Of a stretch of 64,000 nt of DNA, positions 34,766 to 44,007 are shown piece after piece (the first letter of the stretch is position 1; each line of letters begins with the position of its first letter). The DNA lies in the NCBI GenBank assembly GCA_045576235.1, contig JAZNGA010000052.1:81721-145720 (forward strand), in the 5' to 3' direction. The DNA comes from SIG437 sp045576235 (GTDB lineage Bacteria; Bacillota; Clostridia; UBA1381; UBA9506). The position numbers were made by a program, and so were the translations under genes. The notes under the pieces are model-generated. The model made no database searches and had not been told where the DNA came from. It saw nothing but the letters and a program-made list of their open reading frames with translations.

Positions 34766-35527
34766 TTAAACTCCGCCAAAACGCCTGTTTCTGTTTTGAT
34801 AATCTAAAACAGCACGGACAAAATCATCTGTTTTGAAATCGGGCCAGCATATATCAGAAAACCAGAACTCACTATAGGCAGATTGCCAGAGAAGAAAATT
34901 GCTGAGCCGCAATTCACCGCTCGGTCTTATGATGAGGTCAACATCAGGAATTTCTGATGTATATATGTAGAAAGAGACGGAATCTTCCGTTATATCGGAA
35001 GGAGAAATCTCTCCGTTTTTCACCTTTTCGCAGATAGTCTTAACGGAATGAGCTATTTCCTGGCGGCCTCCGTAATTTATGGCAAGAAACAATACCATAC
35101 CGGGATTGTTTCTTGTATATTCTTCTATGTTGTCAATTTCTGCATTTATTTCATCGGACAGCCTGGAGCGGTCACCGATAATTTTGATGACAACATCTTT
35201 TCCTGCAAGCTGGTCTTTGTCTTTTAAATATTTTAAAAGCAAATCCATAAGCGCATCCACTTCTTCTTTCGGACGCTTCCAGTTTTCTGTTGAAAATGCG
35301 TAGGCTGTGAGATAGCGGATGCCGAGTCTGCCTGCAAATTCAGTTATAGTTTTAAGAGTTTGCGCGCCTGCGCGATGACCGGCACTTCGCGGAAGATTGC
35401 GCTTTTTTGCCCATCTGCCGTTGCCGTCCATAATAATACCGACATGGCGGGGAAGATTATCTTTATCAATGTGCGACAAAAGATAATCACTTCTTTTTTT
35501 GAATAGCTTTCTGAAAATAGTTATCAT
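34766..35527 (-). CDS. uppS: Isoprenyl transferase (undecaprenyl diphosphate synthase)
   Basis: Makes the C55 carrier lipid for cell-wall synthesis. 253 aa with HVGIIMDGNGRWAKKR (catalytic Asp), SAGHRAGAQTL, AYAFSTENWKRP and the C-terminal IRPSGELRLSNFLLWQSAYSE in separate segments. It follows frr after 13 bases. Confidence 0.97.
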   Translation of the reverse strand: MITIFRKLFKKRSDYLLSHIDKDNLPRHVGIIMDGNGRWAKKRNLPRSAGHRAGAQTLKTITEFAGRLGIRYLTAYAFSTENWKRPKEEVDALMDLLLKYLKDKDQLAGKDVVIKIIGDRSRLSDEINAEIDNIEEYTRNNPGMVLFLAINYGGRQEIAHSVKTICEKVKNGEISPSDITEDSVSFYIYTSEIPDVDLIIRPSGELRLSNFLLWQSAYSEFWFSDICWPDFKTDDFVRAVLDYQNRNRRFGGV

Positions 35528-35540
35528 CCTCTCGGAAAAA

Positions 35541-36086
35541 TCAGACTTCCATTATTTCCTTCTCTTTTTTAGCAGAGATTGTGTCAACATCTTTAACATA
35601 TCCGTCTGTTATGTTCTGAATGTCTTTTTCGTAGCTTTTTAAATCATCTTCTGTGATTTCGCCTGCTTTTTTGCTTGCCTTAATCTTTTCAAGCTCGTCG
35701 CGTCTTATGCCGCGCAGAGTCACTTTTGCATCTTCTGCTCGTTTCGAAATGCTCTTAACAAGCTCTTTTCTGCGCTCCTCAGTAAGAGGCGGGAATGAGA
35801 GACGGATAACCTTTCCGTCGTTATTCGGTGTGATACCGATGTCGGATTTCAAAATTGCTTTTTCAAGGTCGTGGAGAATCGTTGCATCCCAAGGCTGAAT
35901 AACAAGCGTTCTTGCTTCAGGAACAGAAACTGTTCCAACCTGAGCAACAGGTGTGGGAGAACCATAGTAGTCAACTGTCACCTTATCAAGAATCGCGGGA
36001 TTTGCACGACCTGCACGAATTGCACTGTAGTCATGCTCCAATGCGTTAATTGCCTTATCCATCTTATTTTTTAATTCTTCAAACAT
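35541..36086 (-). CDS. frr: Ribosome recycling factor
   Basis: Splits post-termination ribosomes together with EF-G. 181 aa, starting at MFEELKNKMDKAI and containing the RAGRANPAILDKVTVDYYG, PWDATILHDLEKAI and PPLTEERRKELVK segments. GGAGG precedes the ATG. Second gene of the operon. Confidence 0.98.
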   Translation of the reverse strand: MFEELKNKMDKAINALEHDYSAIRAGRANPAILDKVTVDYYGSPTPVAQVGTVSVPEARTLVIQPWDATILHDLEKAILKSDIGITPNNDGKVIRLSFPPLTEERRKELVKSISKRAEDAKVTLRGIRRDELEKIKASKKAGEITEDDLKSYEKDIQNITDGYVKDVDTISAKKEKEIMEV

Positions 36087-36126
36087 ATTTTTCCTCCTGA
36101 ATTTTTTATTTAATTATCATTATCAT

Positions 36127-36831
36127 TTAGTTTGAAACAACAGTTCCGATATGCTCTCCGTCTAAGACTCTTAAAATGTTTTCTGGGTCATCAAGACCAA
36201 AAACGAGGAGAGGGATGTTGTTATCCATGCAAAGTGATGTTGCGGTCGAATCCATGACCTTAAGACCGCGGCTTAAAACTTCCATATAGGAAAGTTTATC
36301 GAAGCGTTTTGCATCGGGATTGAGTTTCGGGTCGCTGTCATAGACGCCGTCAACATTTTTTGCAAGGAAAATCGCGTCAGCACCAATTTCTGCCGCACGG
36401 AGTGCTGCTGTTGTGTCGGTGGAGAAGAAGGGGTTTCCCGTTCCGCAACCGAAAATGACAACCTTGTTTTTATTTAAGTGGCTGACAGCCTTGTCTCTTA
36501 TGTAGGTTTCTGCAATCTGGCGCATTTCAATAGCCGACTGCACTCTTGCAGGAACACCGTTTTCTTCAAGTGAGCTCTGAAGGGCGAGTGAATTCATAAC
36601 TGTTCCGAGCATTCCCATATGGTCAGCTCTTGTTCTGTCCATAGCCTTGCCTCTGCCGCGCCAGAAATTTCCTGCGCCAATAACAACTGCAACCTGTGTT
36701 CCTCTTTCCAAACATTTTTTTATGATTTTTGAGATGACGGAGAGCTTTTCAAAGTCTATCCCCGAGCCTGTCTCCAAAGCGATGGCTTCACCGCTGAGTT
36801 TTAGTAAAATTCGTTTGTATTTAGCTGACAT
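36127..36831 (-). CDS. pyrH: UMP kinase
   Basis: Phosphorylates UMP to UDP. 234 aa of the amino-acid-kinase fold with LLKLSGEAI, VVIGAGNFWRGR, ADHMGMLGTVMNSLAL and the TTAALRAAEIGADAIFLAKNVDGVY regions. First gene of the visible operon. The rpsB and tsf genes that usually precede it are missing; a GtrA gene ends 256 bases upstream. AAGGAGG precedes the ATG. Confidence 0.97.
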   Translation of the reverse strand: MSAKYKRILLKLSGEAIALETGSGIDFEKLSVISKIIKKCLERGTQVAVVIGAGNFWRGRGKAMDRTRADHMGMLGTVMNSLALQSSLEENGVPARVQSAIEMRQIAETYIRDKAVSHLNKNKVVIFGCGTGNPFFSTDTTAALRAAEIGADAIFLAKNVDGVYDSDPKLNPDAKRFDKLSYMEVLSRGLKVMDSTATSLCMDNNIPLLVFGLDDPENILRVLDGEHIGTVVSN

Positions 36832-36917
36832 ATTTGCCTCCTTGAGATGTTTTATTCAATTTTTTGTCTGATTCGGAATTTCGTCTGTTTATGCATAAAT
36901 TTAAGGCAGTTATTAAC

Positions 36918-37005
36918 ATTATCAACAGGGTTGTTAACATTTTTCAAACGATTTTAAGCCAAAAACTGAAGTTGTTAACAAAAAACTGTTGATAACTGTT
37001 GATAA
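36918..37005 (-). promoter_or_regulatory. pyrH-operon promoter region with TTATCAACA repeats
   Basis: The 256-bp gap 36832-37087 carries a minus-strand TTGAAA (36947-36942), 18-base spacer, GATAAT (36923-36918). TTATCAACA occurs at 36919-36927 on the plus strand and at 36995-36987 and 37005-36997 on the minus strand, along with several GTTAACA words. The 9-mer is one base from the DnaA-box consensus. An operator role is inferred. Confidence 0.5.
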
Positions 37006-37087
37006 TTTGATGCATATAAAATGGAATTTTCACCTAATTTTTTCCATAATATTCATTTTAAACCGGGAACCAATCATCTGCAGAATT

Positions 37088-37558
37088 TTATTGTTTTTTT
37101 GAGCCAAAAACCCAAAGTCTGTTGCCGAGAAAATTGACAGCGAGTGAAAACGGCGTTGCTAAAATTTTGCAGAAAATCACGGCAAGGTCGCCGGTGAGTT
37201 TAAACGGAACGGAAACGGCGCCAAGCAAATGGTTTGCAAGTCTCTCTAAATGAAGCACATCATAGAAGAGGCTTAAGAGAATAATCGTAACACCCATTGA
37301 AACGAGGTTAACGATTATGAATTTCCACATTTCACCGACCTTGACGGAGCCTTTTTTACCGAAAGTGAAATATCTGTTTAAAAGATAGCTGTTTGTCATT
37401 GCTATCAAAGTCGCAAACACTTGGGCTAAGCTCTTGTCAAAATTACATATGCTGAAAAAAAGCGCAAACAAAAGATAGTCTATTAAAGTGTTCATGATGC
37501 CTATAGCACCAAATTTTATGATTTGGATGAGGTTTTTTTCTCTAACACTTTTCTCCAT
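37088..37558 (-). CDS. GtrA-family membrane protein
   Basis: 156 aa with four predicted transmembrane segments (starting IIKFGAIGIMNTLIDYLLF; NSYLLNRYFTF after TM2; a C-terminal helix ending NRLWVFG). GtrA proteins are thought to flip polyprenyl-linked sugars made by a partner glycosyltransferase. Its start overlaps the preceding glycosyltransferase by 17 bases, the classic GtrB-GtrA pair. It probably contributes to wall polymer or teichoic-acid glycosylation (inference). Confidence 0.88.
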   Translation of the reverse strand: MEKSVREKNLIQIIKFGAIGIMNTLIDYLLFALFFSICNFDKSLAQVFATLIAMTNSYLLNRYFTFGKKGSVKVGEMWKFIIVNLVSMGVTIILLSLFYDVLHLERLANHLLGAVSVPFKLTGDLAVIFCKILATPFSLAVNFLGNRLWVFGSKKQ

Positions 37559-38489
37559 CGCTAAACCCTTTTTTCTCTCTTATAATGTAAAGAGGTCTGT
37601 CTTTAGTCTCGTCATATATTCTTCCAATATATTCTCCCATAATGCCGAGCATAATAAGGATAAGTCCGTTAAAAAAGAGCGGAACAGAAAGAACGCATGC
37701 CCAGCCGGGAATTGAAGCCCCTCCGAGATATTTTATGAGAACTGAAACAATGAGCCAGATTATGCTTCCCATAGACAAAATTGAGCCTAAAAGAGAAGAC
37801 AATTTTAAAGGCACATATGAAAAAGCGGTCAGACCGTCCATTGCAAACTTTATCATTTTCTTTAAGGGATATTTCGTTTCGCCTGCAAAACGCTCTTCCC
37901 TGACATATGTAACATCTGTTTGCTTAAAGCCAACCCAGCTCACAAGCCCTCTGACATAGCGGTTTTTTTCTGACAGACGGGAAAGCTCATCACAAACTTT
38001 TCTGTCGATAAGCCTGAAATCGCCTGTGTCAACAGGAATGTCAACATTTGTCATGCTTTTTAAGAAACGATAGAAAATCTTGGCTGTGAAAAGCTTGAAG
38101 AAGGTTTCGCCTTTTCTTTTGGCGCGCTTTCCATAAACAACATCATAGCCTTCTTTCCATTTCTCTATCATATCAAGAATAACTTCAGGAGGGTCCTGCA
38201 GGTCGGCATCAATAACAACAACTGCCTGCCCGCTTGAGTTGTCCATGCCTGCTGTTATTGCAGTCTGATGACCAAAATTTCTTGAAAAATCTATCATTTT
38301 GACATTTGCATCTTTTTCACAAAGAGAAATAAGCATTTCGCCTGTTTTGTCGCGGCTTCCGTCATTTACAAAAATGAGCTCATAAGACTCATTTGTTCTG
38401 TCCATGACAGACTTTAATCTTTTGTAGCTTTCTTCAATAACGAGCTCTTCGTTATATGCAGGTATGACTATTGAATAGCGTATAGACAT
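37542..38489 (-). CDS. Family 2 glycosyltransferase (GtrB/DPM1-like)
   Basis: 315 aa. N-terminal GT-A domain with SIVIPAYNEELVIEES, FVNDGSRDKTGE and DADLQDPPEVI (DxD), followed by two C-terminal transmembrane helices with PGWACVLSVPLFFNGLI. It is predicted to transfer a sugar from a nucleotide donor to polyprenyl phosphate at the membrane. Paired with GtrA downstream through a 17-base overlap. Confidence 0.92.
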   Translation of the reverse strand: MSIRYSIVIPAYNEELVIEESYKRLKSVMDRTNESYELIFVNDGSRDKTGEMLISLCEKDANVKMIDFSRNFGHQTAITAGMDNSSGQAVVVIDADLQDPPEVILDMIEKWKEGYDVVYGKRAKRKGETFFKLFTAKIFYRFLKSMTNVDIPVDTGDFRLIDRKVCDELSRLSEKNRYVRGLVSWVGFKQTDVTYVREERFAGETKYPLKKMIKFAMDGLTAFSYVPLKLSSLLGSILSMGSIIWLIVSVLIKYLGGASIPGWACVLSVPLFFNGLILIMLGIMGEYIGRIYDETKDRPLYIIREKKGFSDGEKC

Positions 38490-38575
38490 AATAACCTCCT
38501 ATTTTAATAATAAAGTATAATATCAGTATATATTGCGGATGAAAATTTGTCAAGGTTTATGGTGAAAAATTGCTT

Positions 38576-38983
38576 TTAATTTTCTTGCTTTTTTGCGATT
38601 TTCGGAACGGGTGTCGGTCTTCCGTCTTTGTCTAAAGCAACGAACACTAAAGTTGCTTCGTTTGTCTTTATAATTTTACCCGTGCGCAGGTTTTCACTTG
38701 TGACTGTAACATTGATTTTCATTGATGTTTTTCCGACAGAAACGAGCTCTGCATGGAGCTTCACCATCGAGCCGAGTTTGGATGGATGCTTAAAATCAAG
38801 TGAATCCATTGAAACTGTTGCGACATAGCAGTTTGAATGTTTTGAGGCAACGAGGGCTGCGGCTATGTCAATCCAGTGCATAAGAGTTCCGCCCTTTAAA
38901 TTTCCTAGCAGATTGACATCATTCGGAAGAACGAGATGAACCATGTCTATAACGGATTCATTTATTGTTTTTGCATCTATCAT
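38576..38983 (-). CDS. Acyl-CoA thioesterase, hotdog fold
   Basis: 135 aa, single hotdog domain of the YciA/cytosolic acyl-CoA hydrolase group: LVLPNDVNLLGNLKGGTLMHWID carries the conserved Asn/Gly/Asp region, followed by DSLDFKHPSKLGSMVKL and the FVALDKDGRPTPVP tail. It would release free fatty acid from acyl-CoA. GTAGGAGA precedes the ATG. It stands alone, divergent from the VanW gene. Confidence 0.9.
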   Translation of the reverse strand: MIDAKTINESVIDMVHLVLPNDVNLLGNLKGGTLMHWIDIAAALVASKHSNCYVATVSMDSLDFKHPSKLGSMVKLHAELVSVGKTSMKINVTVTSENLRTGKIIKTNEATLVFVALDKDGRPTPVPKIAKKQEN

Positions 38984-39066
38984 AGTATATCTCCTACATA
39001 AAATCTGATAAAAATGTATTGTTTAAGCTTTTAAAGCTGATAATAGTTATTATAGGCGGTGATAAA

Positions 39067-39630
39067 ATGAAATATACAACAATTCTTCTTGTGGTGCTGA
39101 TAATGTTTTTTTCGGGTTGCGGTAAAGCAGAAAACGATTATAAAACGGAGAAAATAAGAATTGTCAGAAAGACGGAAAAGAAAGAAAAAACAATCATTTC
39201 AGAGGCAAAAACGGAGCTCTTGGACAAAACAGAAAGCAGAATAGAAAACATCAGGCTTGCAGCTATGGCAATAGACGGAAAGGAAATAGGTCCGAACGAG
39301 ATTTTTTCATTTAATGACACAGTCGGGGAAAGAACAGAAGCGCGCGGGTTTGAAAAGGCGCCTGTGATAGTTTATGAGGAAAAAGAATATGATTTTGGAG
39401 GAGGGGTTTGTCAGGTCAGCTCAACTCTTTATCAGGCGGCAAAGGGGGCAGGACTTGAAATCATCGAGCGTCACGAGCATAAAAAAGAGGTGGGCTATAT
39501 AAAAAAAGGCGAGGATGCCGCAGTTGACTACGACACCCTCGATTTGAAGTTTGTTAATAACACATATAAACCAATCAGCATATGTGCGGGGGTTTATGAA
39601 AATGAGGTCTTAGTGCAGATTATGAATTAG
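39067..39630 (+). CDS. VanW-family lipoprotein
   Basis: 187 aa. A lipoprotein signal peptide with lipobox FFSGC places Cys18 as the anchored residue. A basic linker is followed by a VanW domain (about residues 55-187) with GPNEIFSFNDTVGERTEARGF and DFGGGVCQVSSTLYQAA. The function of VanW domains is unknown, though they occur in envelope proteins. ATG 39067 has AGGCGGTG upstream; a frame start 16 codons earlier was rejected. Its end overlaps the convergent thiT by 11 bases. Confidence 0.85.
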   Translation: MKYTTILLVVLIMFFSGCGKAENDYKTEKIRIVRKTEKKEKTIISEAKTELLDKTESRIENIRLAAMAIDGKEIGPNEIFSFNDTVGERTEARGFEKAPVIVYEEKEYDFGGGVCQVSSTLYQAAKGAGLEIIERHEHKKEVGYIKKGEDAAVDYDTLDLKFVNNTYKPISICAGVYENEVLVQIMN

Positions 39631-40168
39631 CTTTCCATTTTAAAAGCGGTTTTGCAAGCAGCGTCAGAACAAAAGTTGAAATAACTATTTCAGGGAGCAT
39701 ATAGCCTCCGTTATATAAAAGAGAATAAAGCCAGACGGGAGTTCCTTCAGGCGCGTAAGAGTGCCATATCAGGATTCCCGAAAGGAAATGGCAGATGAAT
39801 CTGAGGAGCATAACAGAAGCACCGGAGAAGGGAATTGCAAGCTTTTTGTTTTCTAAAGCGCCATAGACAAACCCCGAAAGACCTAAACCGGAAAACGCTA
39901 AAACATAGTCCAGCAAAATGACGAGGACATAGAGAAAAAAGCTCGGCGTCGGCGGCGGAACAATTCCACCTGTCATCATCTGCAAAACAGAATAGACAAG
40001 TCCTGAAAGAAGCCCCCATTTGCTGCCGAAGAGGATGCCGATAATAATCACGGGAACCATGCTTCCTGCCGTGATTGTGCCGCCGTAGGGCGCGTTAAAC
40101 AGAGTTATCACGGAAAGTATTAAAGAAAGTGCAATGAGCATGGCGCTTGTTGTTAATTTTTTTGTCAT
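39620..40168 (-). CDS. thiT: Thiamine ECF transporter S component ThiT
   Basis: 182-aa membrane protein with about six hydrophobic segments. It has the ThiT signature regions APYGGTITAGSMVPVII, GSKWGLLSGLVYSVLQMMTGG and LLDYVLAFSGLGLSGF. It binds thiamine for uptake with the shared ECF module encoded elsewhere. ATG 40168 has GAAAGG upstream; longer frames run into the riboswitch region. TPP control is shown by the leader. Confidence 0.93.
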   Translation of the reverse strand: MTKKLTTSAMLIALSLILSVITLFNAPYGGTITAGSMVPVIIIGILFGSKWGLLSGLVYSVLQMMTGGIVPPPTPSFFLYVLVILLDYVLAFSGLGLSGFVYGALENKKLAIPFSGASVMLLRFICHFLSGILIWHSYAPEGTPVWLYSLLYNGGYMLPEIVISTFVLTLLAKPLLKWKANS

Positions 40169-40268
40169 TTTAATCAACCTTTCATAGTAGTCGGAAGCCT
40201 GATTCATAAGGTGGTTTATGTTAAGCCGATAAAAAGGCCGCACCTCTGATTTCCAAAGGGATAAGCAT

Positions 40269-40300
40269 TAAAAAAGATGCTTCCCAAATGGGAAACATCC
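40269..40300 (-). terminator. Riboswitch expression-platform terminator
   Basis: On the minus strand GATGTTTCCC/GGGAAGCATC forms a stem followed by TTTTTT, between the TPP aptamer and thiT. Confidence 0.85.
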
Positions 40301-40316
40301 GAAGAAAACAAAATAA

Positions 40317-40404
40317 TTCCTACGGTGGCATTACCCACATCAGGTTATTTCGGTTAAAGCGGCATCACGCTTACTCTCAGCCTGTTTGCACAAGCACCCG
40401 ACTA
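40317..40404 (-). ncRNA. TPP riboswitch (THI element)
   Basis: Minus-strand aptamer with all conserved blocks: CGGGTGC, GGCTGAGAGTAAG, ACCGAAATAACCTGATGTGG and GTAATGCCACCGTAGGAA. A terminator follows, so bound thiamine pyrophosphate should stop transcription of thiT. Confidence 0.96.
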
Positions 40405-40513
40405 ATTTTTAATTTTAAAAATTTTACATAAAAGAGCCAATGGCCCTATAAGATTTATGTTGCGCAAATAAATCCTCGCAGGAGTTTTGCAAAGCAAAAA
40501 TCCGCATATGATG

Positions 40514-40542
40514 ATTATAATATAGCACAGCTTATTTGTCAA
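40514..40542 (-). promoter_or_regulatory. Consensus promoter of the thiT leader
   Basis: TTGACA (40542-40537), exactly 17 bases, TATAAT (40519-40514). About 100 bases of leader precede the aptamer. Confidence 0.85.
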
Positions 40543-40651
40543 GTGCATTGAAATTTTTTTTGATTTTTCCAAATAAAAACAGTCAATCATATTCCATTTT
40601 AAAAAAAGTGTGGTATAATATAATAATATTCTTTAAAGGCAGGTGAAGATT

Positions 40652-43600
40652 GTGCCGATACCCAGAGGCTTAATCAGGAGAATAACGATAAATGATGATA
40701 CATATGAAAAAGCCCTTTCTCTTTTCTCAGAAGGTGCTGTTGGCGAGGTCGTTGTTAAAGAAACTGATTTTCAGGATGAATATAAGCTTTTATCGACTGT
40801 TTCTGATGGCGGCGCGGAATATGAGGCGGAAGTTGACATAGATGACTACAACGAGAGAATTGACGGATTTTCGTGCACCTGTCCATTTTATCTTAACTAT
40901 GACGGAGCGTGCAGGCATATTGCCGCAACGCTTATTTCTCAGGAAAATAATTTTTTCAACAGGTCTTTAAAAAATCGTGAAGAAAGAAAAAACAGAGAAA
41001 AGACAGATGACGATGCCTTTAAAATGATTCTGAGCTATTCCCAGAAGACAGCAAACAGAACAATAGCTGCAAATTCAGGGAGTGCAGCGCACCTCATTCC
41101 TGTTTTAAAGTTTGAGAGAGATTGCCTGAAGCTCGGGCTTAAGATAGATGTCGGCAGAACATATGTAATAAAAGACATCGGGGCGTTTTACGAAAATATG
41201 AAGAACGGAAATCTTGATAAATATGGCTCAGGTTTTGTGTTTTTGCACGATGTCAATAATTTTGACGAAGAGTCGAAACCTCTTTTAAATTTTGTTATGA
41301 CATATTATTCTGCACAAGTGTCGGGGGCTATAGAAAATAAAAAATATATGACGATTTCAGAGCACAAGACAGATAAGCTTTTAAAAATGCTTTGCGGGAA
41401 AAATGTTGATGCAGTTTCAGAGGATGGACCTTTTAAAATCAAGATAACTGATAAAATTCCTGATTTTAACATCAGCATAAAAAGGATAGGTAAGAATTGT
41501 TTTGGAATAAGCCTTGACAGCAATGATTTCTGCATTATCAAGGGAAGAAGCAGGATATATATTAAAGCGGACAAAGTCATTTATTGTCTGTCGGAGGATT
41601 ACAGTGAAAAGTGTGGGGAGCTTTTATCGCTTCTTTGCAAAAGGAAAACGCCGCTTTCTGTCCACGCTGATGATATGGCATCGCTTTACAGTGCAGTTTT
41701 TAAAACGGTTTCTGACTACATTTCGATAAAATCAAGAGAAGATTTATCAGAGTTTCGTCCTCTTCCGCTTAAAACGAAGATTTACCTTGACTTTGAAAAG
41801 GGGAAGCTGACTTCTAAAATAATGTTTCATTACGGAGATGAGGTGTTCTGTGACACGCCTTACGGAAGAGACCCGAAAAGTGTGGGCGATTTGGAAGGCG
41901 AGCTTTGTGTTAAAACCGTTCTTCAAAAATATATTCCGTCTTTTTCTGAAGAGATGGGAGCTTATTTCACATCCCACGAAGATGCGATTTATGACTTTCT
42001 GACATCGGGGATAGCGGAACTTTCAGCATATGGTGAGATTTATGCCTCTGACTCGCTTAAAAAAATAAAGGTTAAAAGACCTAAAAGCATATCTGTCGGA
42101 GCAAGGCTTAAAAGCGGACTTTTAAGTCTTGACTTTTCGTCGGAGGATTTTCCGCCTGACGAGCTGAGCAGAATTTTAGAGTCATACAGGCAAAGAAAAA
42201 AATATCACAGACTTGTTGATGGTTCGTTTTTATCCTTAGATGATGATGTCTTTGCCGACATTTTAAACATAACCGAGGGGTTGTCGATAAGCGGAGACAC
42301 CTTGGCAGGTGGAGAGGTTAGCGTTCCTTTCTATCGTGCTTTATATGTTGATGAAATTTTGAAAAATTCATCTTTTTTCTCCGTTGAGAGAAACAGTGAG
42401 CTGAAAAAGCTTGTTCGCGATATGAAATATGTTGACGATTCTGATTTCGCTCCGCCTGAAAGCTTGAAAGGGATTTTGAGAAACTATCAGAAAACGGGAT
42501 TTAAATGGCTTAAAACGCTGGAAATGTGTGGCTTTTCAGGAATTCTGGCGGATGATATGGGACTCGGAAAAACATTGCAGGTCATATCTCTCATAAAAGA
42601 TAAAAAAGATGAAAAGGGTAAGGTTTCGGCGCTTGTTGTCTGCCCTGCCTCACTTGTTTTAAACTGGGAAAGTGAAATTGAAAAATTTGCGCCCGACCTT
42701 CGTGCAGTTTGTTTAATAGGGAGCAATGCAGCGCGCGCAGAGATGATGAAAAATCTGGAGGATAAAGATGTTTTAATAACATCATATGAGCTTTTAAAAC
42801 GAGATATAGCAGAATATGGCGAGCTCCGGTTTGATTATCAGATAATCGATGAGGCGCAATATATAAAGAACTACACAACGCAAAATGCTAAGGCCGTGAA
42901 AACCATAAAAAGCAAAACAAAATTTGCGCTCACGGGAACGCCTGTTGAAAATAACCTGTCGGAGCTATGGTCGATTTTCGACTTTTTGATGCCGGGATAT
43001 CTCTATTCACACTCATATTTTAAAAACTACTTTGAGACGCCCGCCATAAGGGAAAAGGACAGCTCGGCAATAAAAAGGCTTAAGGCGATTGTTTCTCCGT
43101 TCATCTTGCGACGATTGAAAAGTGATGTTTTAAAGGAACTCCCTGAAAAGCATGAAACGGTGATTTATGCCCAAATGGGAGAGGAGCAGAAAAAACTATA
43201 TAGAGCAAATGCACTGCAGATTAAAGAGGAGTTTAAATTTAAAACACAGGAGGAAAACGCAAACAGATTTATGGTGCTTGCCATGCTTATGCGCCTTCGT
43301 CAGCTGTGCTGTCATCCAAGCCTCGTCTATGAAAATTATGAAGAGGAAAGCGCAAAACTTGAGCTTTGTCTTTCGCTTTTAGAAAGTCTTAAAGAGGGCG
43401 GACATAAGGTTTTGCTGTTCTCGCAGTTTACATCAATGTTAGACATCATATCAAAAAAACTTGACGAGATGAAAATTCCATATTATGAAATCAGGGGCTC
43501 AACAAAAAAAGAGGAAAGAAAAGAGCTTGTTGACAGATTTAATGAAGACGAAACTCCTGTTTTTCTGATTTCATTAAAGGCGGGAGGCACGGGACTTAAC

Positions 43601-43861
43601 TTAACGGGAGCCGATATGGTTATTCACTATGACCCGTGGTGGAATATGAGCGTTCAGAATCAGGCAACAGACAGGGCACACAGAATCGGTCAGAAAAAGA
43701 GTGTTCAGGTTTATAAGCTGATTATAAAGGACTCAATAGAAGAAAAGATTTTAAAGCTTCAGGAGAAAAAGCGAAATTTGGCAGACAGCGTGATTTCAGG
43801 AGAGGAGCTTGACATTCTTTCGCTTTCCAAGGATGAGATACTGAAGCTTTTTGAAGTTTAA
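40652..43861 (+). CDS. Snf2-family helicase with SWIM zinc finger
   Basis: 1069 aa. An N-terminal SWIM finger (C75-x-C77-x9-C87-x-H89) leads into a long region matching bacterial Snf2-associated sequences, then the two RecA-like lobes: Walker A ADDMGLGKTLQ near residue 633, the motif II variant DEAQ, LTGTPVENNLSELWS, LLFSQFTSMLDI, KAGGTGLNLTGADMV and QATDRAHRIGQKK. It translocates on duplex DNA; its bacterial role is uncertain, possibly transcription or repair. GTG at 40652 follows AGGCAGGTGAAG; the frame start three codons earlier lies inside that site. It ends at a strong terminator. Confidence 0.92.
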   Translation: MPIPRGLIRRITINDDTYEKALSLFSEGAVGEVVVKETDFQDEYKLLSTVSDGGAEYEAEVDIDDYNERIDGFSCTCPFYLNYDGACRHIAATLISQENNFFNRSLKNREERKNREKTDDDAFKMILSYSQKTANRTIAANSGSAAHLIPVLKFERDCLKLGLKIDVGRTYVIKDIGAFYENMKNGNLDKYGSGFVFLHDVNNFDEESKPLLNFVMTYYSAQVSGAIENKKYMTISEHKTDKLLKMLCGKNVDAVSEDGPFKIKITDKIPDFNISIKRIGKNCFGISLDSNDFCIIKGRSRIYIKADKVIYCLSEDYSEKCGELLSLLCKRKTPLSVHADDMASLYSAVFKTVSDYISIKSREDLSEFRPLPLKTKIYLDFEKGKLTSKIMFHYGDEVFCDTPYGRDPKSVGDLEGELCVKTVLQKYIPSFSEEMGAYFTSHEDAIYDFLTSGIAELSAYGEIYASDSLKKIKVKRPKSISVGARLKSGLLSLDFSSEDFPPDELSRILESYRQRKKYHRLVDGSFLSLDDDVFADILNITEGLSISGDTLAGGEVSVPFYRALYVDEILKNSSFFSVERNSELKKLVRDMKYVDDSDFAPPESLKGILRNYQKTGFKWLKTLEMCGFSGILADDMGLGKTLQVISLIKDKKDEKGKVSALVVCPASLVLNWESEIEKFAPDLRAVCLIGSNAARAEMMKNLEDKDVLITSYELLKRDIAEYGELRFDYQIIDEAQYIKNYTTQNAKAVKTIKSKTKFALTGTPVENNLSELWSIFDFLMPGYLYSHSYFKNYFETPAIREKDSSAIKRLKAIVSPFILRRLKSDVLKELPEKHETVIYAQMGEEQKKLYRANALQIKEEFKFKTQEENANRFMVLAMLMRLRQLCCHPSLVYENYEEESAKLELCLSLLESLKEGGHKVLLFSQFTSMLDIISKKLDEMKIPYYEIRGSTKKEERKELVDRFNEDETPVFLISLKAGGTGLNLTGADMVIHYDPWWNMSVQNQATDRAHRIGQKKSVQVYKLIIKDSIEEKILKLQEKKRNLADSVISGEELDILSLSKDEILKLFEV

Positions 43862-43873
43862 AAGAAATAAACT

Positions 43874-43910
43874 GTGGTAAATGGATGCCCGTTTGCCACT
43901 CTTTTTTTTA
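43874..43910 (+). terminator. Terminator after the Snf2 helicase
   Basis: GTGGTAAA/TTTGCCAC stem with a 10-base loop followed by CTTTTTTTT. Confidence 0.85.
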
Positions 43911-43947
43911 TAAAATATTAATAAATACTGAATTATTTTTTTATATA

Positions 43948-43976
43948 TTGACAAAAAAGGATTAAAATATTAAAAT
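43948..43976 (+). promoter_or_regulatory. Promoter of the cardiolipin synthase gene
   Basis: TTGACA (43948-43953), 17 bases, TAAAAT (43971-43976). Confidence 0.75.
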
Positions 43977-44007
43977 ACTCGATACCATAAAAGGCAGGTG
44001 AAGTTCG

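Noticed and set aside
36897..37010. Chromosomal replication origin
   Set aside because: The 9-mers are one base off the DnaA consensus, too few, and no dnaA/dnaN genes are near; kept only as a possible regulatory cluster.
40402..40590. Minus-strand 62-codon frame before thiT
   Set aside because: It spans the promoter and riboswitch leader, has no ribosome site and resembles no family.
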